From Auricularia sp. M13 (lineage: Eukaryota > Basidiomycota > Agaricomycetes > Auriculariales > Auriculariaceae), in assembly GCA_037042915.1 (NCBI GenBank), contig CM073195.1, forward strand, positions 3,782,001 through 3,846,000: a stretch of 64,000 nt of DNA, written 5' to 3'. This document shows positions 1-11,690 of this stretch, piece by piece. The position numbers were made by a program, and so were the translations under genes. The first letter of the stretch is position 1. The number at the start of each line of letters is the position of its first letter. Below the pieces are notes generated by a model that had not been told where the DNA came from, searched no databases, and saw only the letters and a program-made list of their open reading frames with translations.

Positions 1-3000
1 GTTGTGCCTGGCCCTGCTGCAATTGATTTTTCTTACTGCATCTTGATGATGGCTCTGACTCAGTTTTGTGGCCCGGGACCTTTTCTGGACCGGATTCTCA
101 GCGGCTCTCCGGCTTTCCGGCTTCCCGGCTTTTATTCGGTCATTTTCGGGCTTCGGGGCACCCGGCCCGTCGCGGCTTTTATTTGCGAGATGCATCTGGT
201 GACGTCGCGTCTACATCATCCCGGGATACTGCGGCTGCCGGCGCTTCCTCCGAATGCCCACGATGTGCTCGCCTTGCTCTGTCCCTTTTCCTCTTCTCCC
301 GCCATCGCAGAGTCTCGTTGTAGTCGATGACAAGGTGCGTGCCACTGATGGCAGCCACGTGCGCGTCCTCACAGTCTGGCTTTTCTAGCCAGTGCATGTC
401 CCTTCGGTCTCGTTGGCTCCAGTGCCCGCCGCAGCCTCCCTGGCAATAGTACGTTCGTTTTTTTTGGTACGGCTGGGTTTGCTTGCGCGGAGCGTCCTCG
501 GAGGACCCTATCTATGCTGGCAGTGGCTCGTCTGGGCCTCGGCGAGTTCGACCTCCGAGGCACACCGTCTTGAGCCTCAGCTGGGCGTTGTCTCGTTGGT
601 GTTGTTCGTTCCGTGTTGTTCGGCGTGGGTCTGTCCGTTGCTGGTAGGATGTTCCACATAGGTGTTGGCGAGCGGCTTCGCGCAGAGGGCGTCTTCTGAT
701 GGGCCTCCTGTTGTGAGTCTGGTGGCGAGGGCGAGCATGTGAGGCGCTGCATCTTGTGGGCAGTGTCTTATCTCTCCTCCCTTTTAATAGTCCCCTTTGC
801 GTTTTGATTCAGGGGGGAGATTGCGGTTTGGGCCCCTGTGCATACGTCACTTAAGCGCTAAGGACTATATACTCTGGGGGTGTTTCGCCTCCCAGCGCCT
901 CTGATCTCTACGTCAGAGTGGGTCGAGGCTCTAGGAGGGGGCGATTTTGCCATTGACTTGTGGGCGGTGGGCTGTATTGGGTCACCATCGTCGTCCCTGG
1001 CCCACACAGTCTTGGCCAAAAGCCACCTGTTTGCGCGCTGACCTATTTCATTTTTCGGCTCTTAAGGCGTGGGTCTCATCTTTCCCGGTGAGTATCATTT
1101 TTCCCCATCACCGTCGTGCTGAGATGTGTCGCCTGATTGTGTGAGTGCTTGGTGGTCGGTTTCCCATTCTTACTGCCCGTAGGGTTGCTATGGAGTGCGT
1201 TTGCGGAGTACGTACCGGAGTCCGAACCGCTGCTCTCCTTCTCACCCTCGCCGCTCAGCGCACAATCCGCAGTTACCGCTTTGTCCGGTGCTATTCGCAC
1301 CTTTGCTACGCGCTCGGCCCGACCTCTGCTTGTGTTTGTATGGACTGTCTCGAGGTGCGTGTACTTATCCATTCTTTTTTGCCGCTTAGTCCGCAGTTTA
1401 TTCCGTATAACATTGTGCCCTACGCCTGGAGTTCTCTTCTATCGCATTGTCCGGGATGCGTCGGCGCTTGAAAATCGACGTCGAGACTGCGCGGGGAAGC
1501 GCGTTCAGACAGGTCGACATTTGACAGGTCCGTTCACCGGTCAGAAGTGCTTCGGGCGCTCGTGTGCCTGTACTCTTCTCACAGGCTGATTTAATTCGCA
1601 GGGCTCTTGGTATCATGTGACTTAGAGGGCCCTCGTTTCTGAATAGGGGCCGTCTTTCTTTTCAAGAGCTCATTGCACGCTCCACGTCGGAGAGCGCGTT
1701 CGTTCCGGTGCGTTTGACAGCATATACATGCGGTCAAACGAAGAGTGTTTGGACCAATACTGTGCGTGATTCTACCCTTCTGCGAGCGTGCTGAGGAGCG
1801 ATGCAGATCCTGTCATGATTTGCAGTCCAGAGGTCGTGTGTACGTTTCCTCACAGCTGTCTTGGGCGCACAATCGAAGGTGCGTGTTATACTATTTTCGG
1901 ATTCTTTACTCCTCCTCCTAGCGCGACGGGACACTATGGCATCAATGCTGGCCGCAGTGGATCGAGCGCGTGCATTTCCACCGTAGTGACTTCGTTCCCG
2001 GCGGGAGAGATGGATCTAATGGAGAGCGGCAACATGGTATGCATTCGATTTGCGTCCCTTGCTGGGCTGGCTGGGCCTGCGCGTCAGATGCCTTCCAAAC
2101 GGCGCGCGGACGCCGCCTTGTGCTGGCAGCAGTTCGATCTGAGCCTGGCTGAATACGCTGATGTGCCCGTAGCGCGACTGCGCATGCCACGTGCCGTCAA
2201 AGTCGTTCCAGCACTCGATTTCGGCGCTACTATTGAAGACTGACTTGTTCTACGCATTCTTGACTTCTGGTAGCGGTCCTGCCTCGCAGGCTGGCCGCAT
2301 GGGCTCTCCGACATCTGTGTCTCAGGCGTCGTGTCGTTGGGGAGATCTACATCGTCCCTCGGTTTCGACATCCTTCCTCATTTACCTTACCCTTGTGCTG
2401 GTGCAGACTGAGTTCCAGAGACCCTCGTGATGTCTCCTTGCCACACGCGCGCTCTTGAGATGCTGACAGTGCGTACGCAGGACGTGCGCTGCTGTGATTG
2501 GCTTTGGGGTGGCTTGGGGGGTGTATATAAGGCCGTCTCCTCGCTCGAGCTTTCCTCATCCTCTTCCAAGGGGTACGCACTTGTTAAGCGCCCGGAAGCA
2601 ACCGGGAGGGGGAGGGTCCCCCGAAGATGCCGTTCAGGAATTTTTTTATTATCTTGAATTATTTTTCAGGGATGGTGCAGAGACTTGATTGAGATTTTAG
2701 GAGGTCATATTACCTACCTCAAAGCATCCCATGTGGGTAAAGCAGCTGGATTCACAGAATAGCACTGAGCAGTCCGTTTTGGGCACATTGCCTCCGATGC
2801 CGGAATCAGACCGGACGGCCGTGTACCATGGATTGCAAAGTTAATCATCTTACAGAGTGGCTGGGTAATCTCAGAAAGAGTATGATAATCAGGTCGGTAT
2901 TGGAGAGAGATACCATTGGCTTGGTGACATACAGCAGGCCAGGGGCAGTACAAATCCTCTTCAAACGCTCTCGGCAGGTCTGCTGAGTGAAGTCGCGCCC

Positions 3001-4125
3001 AAACAATAGTTCTTATCCGTCTCAGCTCTTGCATTAGTGGTCTCATTAATATCCGCAGTCGATAAGTGGTGCCAATTCCCTGGTATTACGGTGTGTACAA
3101 CCTCACAGGTGAGCCTCGGGATCAATAAAGCCTCCCAAATAGGGAACTGTCACCTGTCAGGTCACGTGACAGAGGGGGAGGGGGTCACTCAAGAGGCGTT
3201 ATGGAGTTTTTCGGGACGGTGCAGGAATTTTTTTTTTTGCCACCCCCTTGTCCTCTTCGCTACCCTCATCTCATCGCTTACTCGAATGTGCCGCCCGACA
3301 CGCATTTGGACCGTGTTTAGCTGCCGCGTACGTCCTCCGGTCTCGTGTCGTCGCCGCTGCTCAGCTAAATGCAGTCAGTGTACGATGTGGAGTTGGTTCC
3401 GGCCAGCCAGGCTGCACCCCTGCCTCAACCCCGCGTGCCTCGGCGCTACGTGGGAAGAGCAGGTTTCCTGCGCTTGCATCCTGTGCATAACCGATGTGAG
3501 TCCCCGGCGTTTTCTTTGCTCCTCTTACATATTCTCAGACGGACGACAACTCTCGCACCATTCACACCGCGGATAATTGTCCTGATCACGGGATTCGTCC
3601 CACTTGTCGCTGCACGCTTACTTTCCGGTGCCCTCATCATGGCTTTTCTCATTTCGGCGGTGTTGGGCGCGATGGCGGATCTGGATCCGGCCCCTCCGCC
3701 AGCCCTTCTGATCTTTAGATCTTACCATCGTGCGTACTCTCGACTTTCTGGCTCATGGGGCTCATTTCTGAAGCACTTCAGGTCCTGGAATGCGCGTGCG
3801 ATGCGGCCCGATCCGTGTTTTTCTTGACCTTATCCGTTCACGCATGTCCCATCTCCCATCCGCGCGCGCGTTGCTTCACTACTGTCCTTTTCGTCCATCT
3901 GTACCTCCGCGCTGCTGGCCTGCACGCCTGTCGACTTGAATACACGCTGGGCTCGTTCAGTCCTAGACTGCCGCATGATTTTCGCCGCGCGCGTCGCGCC
4001 TTGCGTGAGGGGTCGCAGAAGTCTCATAGTACTCAGTATTCTTCCATATTCGAAGGGATTGAGTGTTCAGAGCATAGATTTTTAGTTCTATTGCTCTTTT
4101 TGACGTTTGGTATGCTCTTTAGTTT
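1..4125. other. 4.1 kb without a recognisable gene
   Basis: No protein family could be recognised on either strand. Open frames are short. The longest are on the minus strand at 369-752 and 2714-3046; the first is rich in Pro, Arg and Thr, and neither shows a domain I know. The plus strand carries several GTGCGT...CAG intron-like stretches but no coherent protein across them. A TATA-like promoter lies near 2520. Two short, similar G-rich plus T-run blocks occur near 2610-2665 and 3170-3240. The region ends exactly where the coding similarity of the truncated P450 begins, so it may include inserted or degenerate repeat DNA. That is an inference; no terminal repeats or target duplication were found. 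Confidence 0.4.
2519..2533 (+). promoter_or_regulatory. TATA-box-like element
   Basis: The sequence GGTGTATATAAGGCC is a good TATA box followed by a CT-rich stretch that would suit a transcription start about 30 bp downstream. No recognisable gene follows, so it may drive a non-coding or repeat-derived transcript, or be fortuitous. Confidence 0.3.
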
Positions 4126-4126
4126 G

Positions 4127-5785
4127 ATATAGCTTACGGACATGGTGGTCCGGGAAAGAGCCGTCCTCGTAGCGTAGAATCTTGAACCCGGCATTCGGGC
4201 ATGCGCAGGTGCGCGACATGACCAGCCTCTTCCTTGAAACATCTGCGAGGGTGAGCAGCATTCACCAGCGTTATGTGACTGCCATGAGATTGACGTCGTA
4301 GTCCTTAGATGAGCGAGATGTGGCGCAAGAAATGCATGGAGGCCGGAGGCACTGTCCAGGTCAACGCGCTAGAATGGCTGAGCCGCGCAACGCTGGACGC
4401 CATTGGAAAAGCTGGTCCGCGTATGCTTCATCTTCCTCGTGCCATCCGCTGATGTCGACTAGGATTCGACTACGATTTTAACTCCCTGAACGAGGAACTC
4501 GCGAAGACAGAGCTGGCCGAGTCCTTCGACAGGATCTTCCGCGTCGATAATACGCCTCAAATTGAACTGCGCACCATGATCAACAATGAATTTCCCCTCA
4601 TCAAGAAACTTTTCGTACGTACTCACGAATTGTAAACCACGAGTGTTCGAAGAAGATTGACGAGCATGCAGCCGGACCAGCGCGCCCTCGACCTTGCGGA
4701 CAGCAAGAAACAGATGATGGTGGTTGCCATGCGCATCGTCGAAGAGAAGAAACAGGCTATCTTGAGCGATATGGCAGGCGTCGGACGCATCGACAAGAAC
4801 GCCGTCAGAGGGAAGGACCTGCTTTCGTTGCTGCTCAAGGCCAATCTCGCGCAAGATCTTGACCCGGCACATAAGCTCTCAGACCACGAAGTAGTATCGC
4901 AGATCCCGACCTTCATTCTCGCTGGTGAGCTTCACATTCTTTTTCGGCACGTGCACAGTGCTGATGCTCGTTGGCTGCGCAGGTCATGAAACTACGAGGT
5001 ATGAGCGCGCGATACAGCGGAAGCAGAGAAGCTCAGGCTGACCAATTCTCCAGTAACTCGACAACCTGGGCCATGTACGCCATGGCTACACATCCGGAGG
5101 TCCAGAGGAAGTTACGCGACGAGCTTCTCGGAGTCGGCACTGAAACGCCCACTCTCGAGATGCTAAACGCTTTGCCATATCTTGACCAGGTCGTGCGCGA
5201 GACACTACGCTACCTCACAGTGGTCAGCTTTGTCATTCGCGAGGCAACACAAGAGGACGTTATACCGCTGGGCAAGCCCATCAAGGACGTTAGCGGCAAC
5301 GTGATCACCCAGATCAGGTATGTGGCTTGCTCGCCACTTTGTCAAGGCCTGATTGTGTCGACTTCGCGCAGAGTGCAAAAGGGTGACCAGGTGTACGTTC
5401 CAATCTGGCTCATCAATCGCAGCAAGTCAATCTGGGGCCCAGACGCTGACAAGTTCCGGTAAGACCAATTCGACTGCCGTCGTATGCGCATGCTGAGAGA
5501 TATGGTAGACCTGAACGATGGGATAGCGTACCGAATGAAGCGTCGTCTGTTCCCGGAATCACGCCCAACCTCATGACGTTCCTTGGTGGCTCGCGCTCGT
5601 GCATTGGACACCGCTTCGCAGTCGCTGAGATGAAGGCACTGCTCTTCCATATCGTTCGTGGCTTCGAATTTCGTCTGGCGGTCGAGCCTTCTGAGCTCTG
5701 GTCGCGCACAAGCAACATAATGCGCCCCCAGCTCCGCAAAGATAACTCAGTACAGCTGCCCATAGTCATATCTCCGGTCGCTTAA
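4127..5785 (+). pseudogene. Cytochrome P450, 5'-truncated
   Basis: The heme-thiolate monooxygenase fold is clear from the C-helix region to the C-terminus. Readable parts are RRILNPAFGHAQVRDM near 4173-4220 and the I-helix AGHETTSNSTTW (split by introns 4925-4982 and 4999-5053). These are followed by the K-helix ExxR (ETLR) near 5200, the PERW motif joined across intron 5459-5508, and the heme loop FLGGSRSCIGHRF near 5581-5620. The stop is at 5783-5785. The membrane anchor and roughly the first 120 residues of a normal ~520-residue fungal P450 are absent. An in-frame TAG lies directly before the RRILNP motif at 4170-4172. Either an intron ends there and the 5' exons are unrecognisable, or the gene has lost its 5' end. 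The remaining exons keep consensus splice sites and all catalytic motifs, so the loss would be recent. The substrate is unknown. Confidence 0.8.
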
Positions 5786-6106
5786 GCATGTAAAGCTGCT
5801 CGCACGTGTCGAAATGATAATACAACTCTTGAGCCCCACGCCAGCAGTACGTTCGATTAGAAAAGTGTGAGGAGCAGTGGTAGGAGCCTGCCGCGGAGCA
5901 GCTCTTCGCAACGATAAGTCACGAACAACGGCGTTCTGAGTGGCGTCTGTAGTCCGAATGAGCATGGAACCAGAGTAATGGGCCAGCCGGGGTTAGGAAG
6001 TGGTAATATGTAAGGAGCCAAGAGCTGACGTCCGTTCAAAATTTTGCATCCGCAACGCGGCTGACCGGCGCGGACCGGCTACGTTCCTCTGTTCTGCGAC
6101 GTGACA
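5786..6106. other. Intergenic, P450 to oxidoreductase
   Basis: About 320 bp with no gene seen. It should hold the P450 3' end and the promoter of the downstream oxidoreductase. No clear TATA box or repeat was found. Confidence 0.5.
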
Positions 6107-7530
6107 ATGTCTATGCGCGCAATACTCATACGTGGCGGCAAGGGCGCAGTAGAGGACCTACACCTGGGCAAGGCGTCAATCCCGAAGCCTCGGCCTGGGC
6201 ACGCTCTCGTCAAGGTAAGCTCCAACTGCTAATCGTGGGCGCTTTACGATTATGAACTTGACTCAGGTGCGAGCTCGAGCTCATGCGCTTCAAGGATGTG
6301 TCTCATACTTCTTGTAGGTTAAAGCCTTTGGTCTGAATAGGATGGACATATTTCAGCGGATGGGTAAGACGAATCGCAAACCCTTGGGCCGCTGCTGACG
6401 GTTTCAAGGCAAATACCCTGTCCCGCCCGGTGCATCCGACATTCTCGGTGTTGAATTCAGTGGAAACGTCTCTCAGCTTGGTGACGGCTCGCATAAGTGG
6501 AAGGAAGGTGATGAGGTCTTCGGTATCACTGCTGGCGTGCGTCATCGCATCCTTCGCTGACCTGGTCAATCTGAAGTGGTGTTAGGGAGCGTACGCTGAA
6601 TACGTATCTGTACCACAAACACATCTCCTCCCAAAACCCTCGAGACTGAGCTGGACCGAGGCGGCAAGCGTACCGGAAGCATGGTTGACAGGTAAGGAGA
6701 GTATCAGGTCCAAAGTCTGACACTCATGGCATTGTAGCTTTCGGTGCTCTTGTTCTCAGTTGTAGCTTGCATAAGGGCGACAATGCTTTGATTCATACAG
6801 GAGCCAGTGGCGTTGGAGTTGCAGCCAACCAGCTCGCAAGGTTTCTTGGCGCGTGCGTATCCTGTTAGCGTCACAATCTCTCCATCTAAACCTTTCCGAT
6901 GCTCGTGTAGCCAGACAGTTATTACTACAGCGTCTTCAGAGTCCAAGCTTTCCTTCCTTCGCGACATGCCATCAGGACCTACGCACACCGTGAACTACAA
7001 GACACAATCCTTCCCTGACGAAGTCAAGGCCGCTACCGATGGGCGAGGAGTCGATGTTCTGGTCGATTTTGTCGGAAAGGACCACTGGGCGGGCAATATT
7101 AGCAGCTTGGCTATCGATGGGCGGATGGTTATCTTGGCTTTGCTCAGCGGTGAGCTTCTGTGCGTTAGCCGCTAGTCCGCCTGCTGACTACGCCATGTGA
7201 AGGCGCCACGGTTCCGTCCATGAGCCTCCAACCACTCCTCTACAAGCGCTTGCGAATCGAAGGCTCCACTCTACGCGCTCGCACAGAAGAGTACCAAACG
7301 GCGCTGATCCAGCGATTCAAGGACGAAGTGCTCGAGGAAATATCTGGTGTGAACGGTGATGGGAAGCTGAAAGCTTACATCCATGCGGTAGGTCATCCGC
7401 TTCCGTTTTACATTCTGATCCCTCATCCACCATTCCTGGATAGGTGTTCCCATGGTCTCAAATTCAAGACGCCACACGTGTGCTTGAAGGCAACCAGAAC
7501 ATCGGGAAGGTCGTCGCTGAGGTTGACTAG
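6107..7530 (+). CDS. Zinc-free MDR quinone oxidoreductase (PIG3/TP53I3-like)
   Basis: This is a medium-chain dehydrogenase/reductase of the NADPH:quinone oxidoreductase branch, which reduces quinones with NADPH in the cytosol. The start MSMRAILIRGG and the end KVVAEVD are both present, giving about 330 residues, normal for the family. The GroES-like N-terminal domain contains LNRMDIFQRMG, typical of PIG3 enzymes (LNRADILQR in others). It is followed by GVEFSGNV, GDEVFGI and the Rossmann glycine motif GASGVGVAANQLARFLGA near 6800-6855. The loop DVLVDFVGKDHW and the C-terminal RLRIEGSTLRAR also fit PIG3. At least seven short introns were inferred, the first between 6219 and 6318. No zinc-binding cysteine cluster is seen, consistent with the quinone reductase rather than alcohol dehydrogenase branch. 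The gene looks intact. Confidence 0.88.
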
Positions 7531-7705
7531 ACAAACAGCTCTTCAAAGTAAATAAGAATGAGACATGCATTTTCTTTTGGCTCCCAGACTGTCCCAGTTT
7601 GCTCGTAAATTGCGGCACCTTTCGATATCACCGAAGTTTTTTGACGGATCGGCCGCTTCCGATGTTTGTGAACTCTCTTCTTCCCAACCTCATATCTTGT
7701 ATCGA

Positions 7706-8962
7706 ATGTCGCCGGCACTAGCTCCAAGGAAACATAGCCCCATCTACTCCAAAGAGATTCTTCTTCGGATCTTTCAGAACTTGCCACGCAGCTCGTTACT
7801 CGTCGTCCAACTCACCTGTCGGCACTTTTGCAAAGTGGCCTTACGTTTGCTGTATACGACGATAGCTCTATTCGATCGGCATTGCACCATCATCATCAAG
7901 ATGCTCGAAGCTCTATCGCACCAGGCGGCATTTGCGGCTTTCACCCAAACTCTCGCCTTCACCTGGCGCGAGACCGAGGTCAACCTGACGCTGGTCTCTG
8001 AAATGTTGAAGAGGGCGCTGTTGAATACGTCTCAGCTCCGCCAGCTATGTGTGCCACAACTCCCTGCTATATATCACTGGACGTTCCACGAACACAAGTG
8101 TCGCGGCCTCACGCACCTCGAGCTCAGCGCTTATCTGGCTCTGAACTCCGGCGGTGTTGCGCTCATCGACGCGAATCGCACAACGTTGCAAAGCCTGCGC
8201 CTGCATCCCGAGTGGTCTGGCGCCAGCGAAGAATCGACGGCCTACCATGCGCAGTACTCGAGGCTGAACGTAGAGCTGCCACGCATGAAAAAGCTGACGC
8301 GGCTCGCGATTGGCTGCCTCCCCATTGCCCCTTCCATTATTCGTGCCAACGCGCGAGTGGTGACGACGCTGGTTCTGGAGGACGCGGACGAGCGGTGGCA
8401 TATGGACCTCGATAGGGCGCCGCTTTATAGGGAATGCTTCGAGATACTCTGGGCCCATACGCGGGTCTCACATATTGCATTCCGACATCCACACGGACTG
8501 GGACCTATCGCTCGTGGAATCTCTGGATGTCCCCGATTGGACAGCATTGCTTCTGTGACTTTCCATGTCTGTCCATGGGTGGATTGCAGCTGCACGACGA
8601 TCCGTCTGTCGACGAAGGTGATTCTTCGTTCTACCACTCAATGTCCAATACCTGCTAAAATTCACTCGCTCCAGGACTCCGAACACATTCTAAGCATTGC
8701 GCTGCTCTTCACTGTTGCTGCTGCATTCCGATTCTTCTGCCCAGGGACCAACAGCTCGACAGTCAACAGCGCGATCTGGCCTATCTCTGGTGCTCTTTCC
8801 AGTTTGCCAGACAGAAATGGGAGACAGCCTCTTGTCCGCGAGATCGCATACGAGGGCGGCGCCCATGGGCTGAGCCTTTTCTGGCATAAGTGGAACGCAG
8901 ATGCTCCACCAGCTCAGCACCCCTTTGCCTTTGTCCACCCACGGCGTGCTCAACACCTGTGA
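7706..8962 (+). CDS. F-box-like protein
   Basis: The N-terminus from MSPALAPRKHSPIYSKEI contains an F-box: EILLRIFQNLPRSSL...VQLTCRHFCKVALRLLY, residues about 15-55. In the family this binds Skp1 and makes the protein the substrate receptor of an SCF ubiquitin ligase. The following ~250 residues are Leu-rich with ...LTHLELSAYLAL and LTRLAIGCLPI, like the degenerate LRR platforms of the large Agaricomycete F-box families. The frame stays open to 8962. From about 8470 onward the protein reads less naturally, and an alternative frame (DIHTDWDLSLVESLDV) looks more protein-like. The 3' third may therefore contain an unrecognised intron or a frameshift. Start choice: the in-frame ATG at 7706 sits just before the F-box; the frame is open upstream to 7565. 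Confidence 0.65.
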   Translation: MSPALAPRKHSPIYSKEILLRIFQNLPRSSLLVVQLTCRHFCKVALRLLYTTIALFDRHCTIIIKMLEALSHQAAFAAFTQTLAFTWRETEVNLTLVSEMLKRALLNTSQLRQLCVPQLPAIYHWTFHEHKCRGLTHLELSAYLALNSGGVALIDANRTTLQSLRLHPEWSGASEESTAYHAQYSRLNVELPRMKKLTRLAIGCLPIAPSIIRANARVVTTLVLEDADERWHMDLDRAPLYRECFEILWAHTRVSHIAFRHPHGLGPIARGISGCPRLDSIASVTFHVCPWVDCSCTTIRLSTKVILRSTTQCPIPAKIHSLQDSEHILSIALLFTVAAAFRFFCPGTNSSTVNSAIWPISGALSSLPDRNGRQPLVREIAYEGGAHGLSLFWHKWNADAPPAQHPFAFVHPRRAQHL

Positions 8963-10094
8963 TCACCCAGCCGCGAAGCGGACACTTCAATTTGTGACTG
9001 CCGCTATGAATCCATCATGACGGCGGTCCATTACTGCACAAATTCTGCGCACGCTGCCTTTGACCCAGTTCGGAGACTGGGGTCAGCGTTTTTTCTCACA
9101 CCGCGCAAGGCTGCATCGTGTGCGAAGCCGTAAAAATCGGCATCGTCTCATTAGCGAGTTCATCGACGGTCACATGGACTGCTTCAGGTCAATGTACTGA
9201 ATGACAACCATGAGGACGAAGGACTTCCTCTCACACCTTGTTTCCCACGTTGACTGGATTCACAGGGAGGCCATGTAACAGCCTACTATGCCGCCTTCAT
9301 GTGGAACCCACCGTCTGTGGAGTACTCGACCTTGTGTAAAGAACAGGATCAAGATTGTAGATAACTCTGAGATACCCGGCTCGGGCTATCATCCGAAAAT
9401 CATTCAAAATGCGGGGAAAGCGGATCTCCTTAGAACGGAAAAGCGCCAAGGGCATCTGTCAAGACCGATGGTCCGCCGGACACGGGACAATAGGTCGCTC
9501 TGGACGCGTTCGCAGCGTTGCTTTAGAAGGGCGCTAAGGCGTGTCACGGGGTACCAGATGACGAAAGTTCTGAGACTCAGGAGCTCGAGACAAGCCAGGG
9601 AGCAGTCTGCTGTGCCTTCGAATGAAGCAAGAAGCCGCGGCCCGGGTGTTCCCCGAGCTCATGTGGTCCCGCGAAAAGTTGAATTGCGCTCGGGCGCCAG
9701 GGAATGCGCAGCGTCTCATTGGGCGGCAGTGTTCTGAGCGTGGACAGAGAAGGCAGCGAAGACGAGCCGGGGTCGGATCATGTCGCCTGCGCGTTTCGTG
9801 GTGGTGATGGTTGCACGCTACACACTGTACAGCACGTGGATCATGCCTGGCTCGAGACCGTCCTGGATAGCATGCAGGGCCTGAATGTGCGTGCAGGGCC
9901 TTGTTACAGTAAGTGCCGGTGGTGAGACGACTATGCTGTTCTGGCTGGAACTGGGAAAATTGCAACGATTATGGTATGGTCGGAAGACGGTTAGCGGAGT
10001 TTCCGGGGCTTGCTCTTCTCCTTCCCGTCATTACCTCGGCCACGCTCTTGACCGGCTGGCTGGGCGGAGGGATTGGTTCAGCTTACAGCTTACG
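8963..10094. other. Intergenic, 1.1 kb
   Basis: No convincing gene. Overlapping open frames on both strands (9288-9737 plus, 9534-9965 minus) lack recognisable domains and look like shadows of GC-rich DNA. The segment 9980-10090 encodes a hydrophobic stretch in a frame different from the downstream gene. It could belong to an unseen 5' exon, but no splice arrangement supports this. A short inverted repeat (GACCCAGT...ACTGGGGTC) lies at about 9062-9085. Confidence 0.4.
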
Positions 10095-11690
10095 ATGGAC
10101 GTCTTGCGCGCTCAGAGGCGCGAGTACAACGACTTATACCGCGCCCACCAGGCTACCACCACCCAGGATGCGCTCAAGATGGATATGATGCTCTCGCTCT
10201 TCGCCTCGCAGAACGCCAACGGATATAATATGCCCAGCACCGGCCCTGCCCAGCCCCAGCGCAGGGAAAATTATTCTATTACTTCCAGGACCCAGCCCGT
10301 CGTACGTTCGCTCATCGACAGCTAAAATTCGTCAAATCGCTCATTTGCTGTCATCCAGATCGAGCACGGGCTTCCCAGGCGGGCAAACAACAGGCTTGTA
10401 AACAATTCTAATGCACTCGCGGCGTTGGGTCAGGTTCATGGGCTCAATGTCGATCAGCTGTCAGCGTTCGACGGCCAACCCCGTCACACTCTTCACGCCG
10501 ATGGTCCGTATACTGGCAACGTCTCTGAGGGTCAACAGCTCGTACCGCTCTACTCGATGTCTACCCGTCGCGTCTCGGGCAACGTCTACACAATGGATGC
10601 CTTCCAGTTCAGATCTCCGCAACCACAGACCGTTCAGGCCGATGCACAACCCGTTTACGCCAATGTCGCCGACTACGAATTTGCGCAGCGTCGCCGTAGT
10701 GCGATGCACGATGTTCCTGGAGTGTGTGCTCGCCAGGTGCTCGAGAGCCCAGTCGACGCGTGGGGCCTACAGGCCATCCTCCTCAGGATCCGGGCCGCTG
10801 CGCAGACGACTTCGAACGTGTCGGTGAGCGCCACCGAACAGGGAGAACTGGCCCCATGGCAGGAGCAAGGCACCGGTAACGATATTTCGTCGAAGAACGT
10901 GTCCTTCGCACCATCGACAACAACCACTGAGCTCAACACGCCTGTGGACACGCCCTCCATCGATGTGCCAACCCCCACCAAGACCAACACCGGCAACAAC
11001 AGGCTTTCTATCCCTAGCGCGACCTCGGACGAAAGTACGCCCTACGACTACTTCGCCACCGCCCAGGACACCGAGATACCCGTTACGCCCACGACGTCTG
11101 CATACTCTGACGGCCAGAGTGCATCGCGCGCGTGCATCATCCGCGTGTCCGGCGCGGGATTCAATGATATACAAGTGCAGCGCCTCGCTCAGATCATGGC
11201 GGCGCTGGTGTCACAGTCGCCGCTGGTGCTACGCGCCGCGTTCACCGCCTGCGAGTCGCTCGAGGACCTCGGTTCGCCGGAGTCGCTCGGCCAGTTCAAG
11301 CCGAGCCCGTGCGACCTCACCGTCAAGCTGCTTTTCGCGCCGGGCGCCGGCGACCACTTCCAGTGCGCCAGCGAGATCTTCCAGCGTCTCGGCGGATGCA
11401 TCCTTGTCAAGGGTGTCCCCGAGTACGTGCTCGAGGCCGGCGACGAGCCGCTCGTCGAGAATGCGAGCGCCAATGCGACTGCCGCCCACCACACGCGCCA
11501 GCACGCGCGCGCGCGCCGCTGGCGCGGGCTTATGCGCGACGGCATCGTGCCGCCGGACGTGCCCATGCTCGGCCAGATTTTCGAGCAGCGCGTGCGCGAC
11601 AGCGCCACGCCCGTCGACCGCCTCGCCGTGCAGCTTCGTAACGAATACGGCGTCGACGTCGCGCGCACTGCGCTCGCGCACGCTCGCTGA
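10095..11690 (+). CDS. Hypothetical Ser/Thr-rich protein with conserved-looking C-terminal domain
   Basis: The family is not recognised. Exon 1 starts MDVLRAQRREYNDLYRAHQ. An intron of about 59 nt (10301-10359) joins ...SRTQPV to IEHGLPRRANNRLVNN in phase 0, and exon 2 runs to the stop at 11688-11690. The total is about 510 residues. The middle third is low-complexity Ser/Thr/Pro (TPVDTPSIDVPTPTKTNT) and probably disordered. The last ~190 residues are folded-looking, with RVSGAGFNDIQVQRLAQIM, LTVKLLFAPGAGDHFQCASEIFQRLGG and a basic stretch HARARRWRGLMRDG. No signal peptide or membrane span is visible from the chosen start. Further 5' coding exons cannot be excluded, because the frame is open upstream to about 9885. 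Confidence 0.6.

Noticed and set aside
9062-9085. Short inverted repeat as a terminator or RNA gene
   Set aside because: A stem of about eight pairs alone, with no family match or neighbouring gene logic, is expected by chance.
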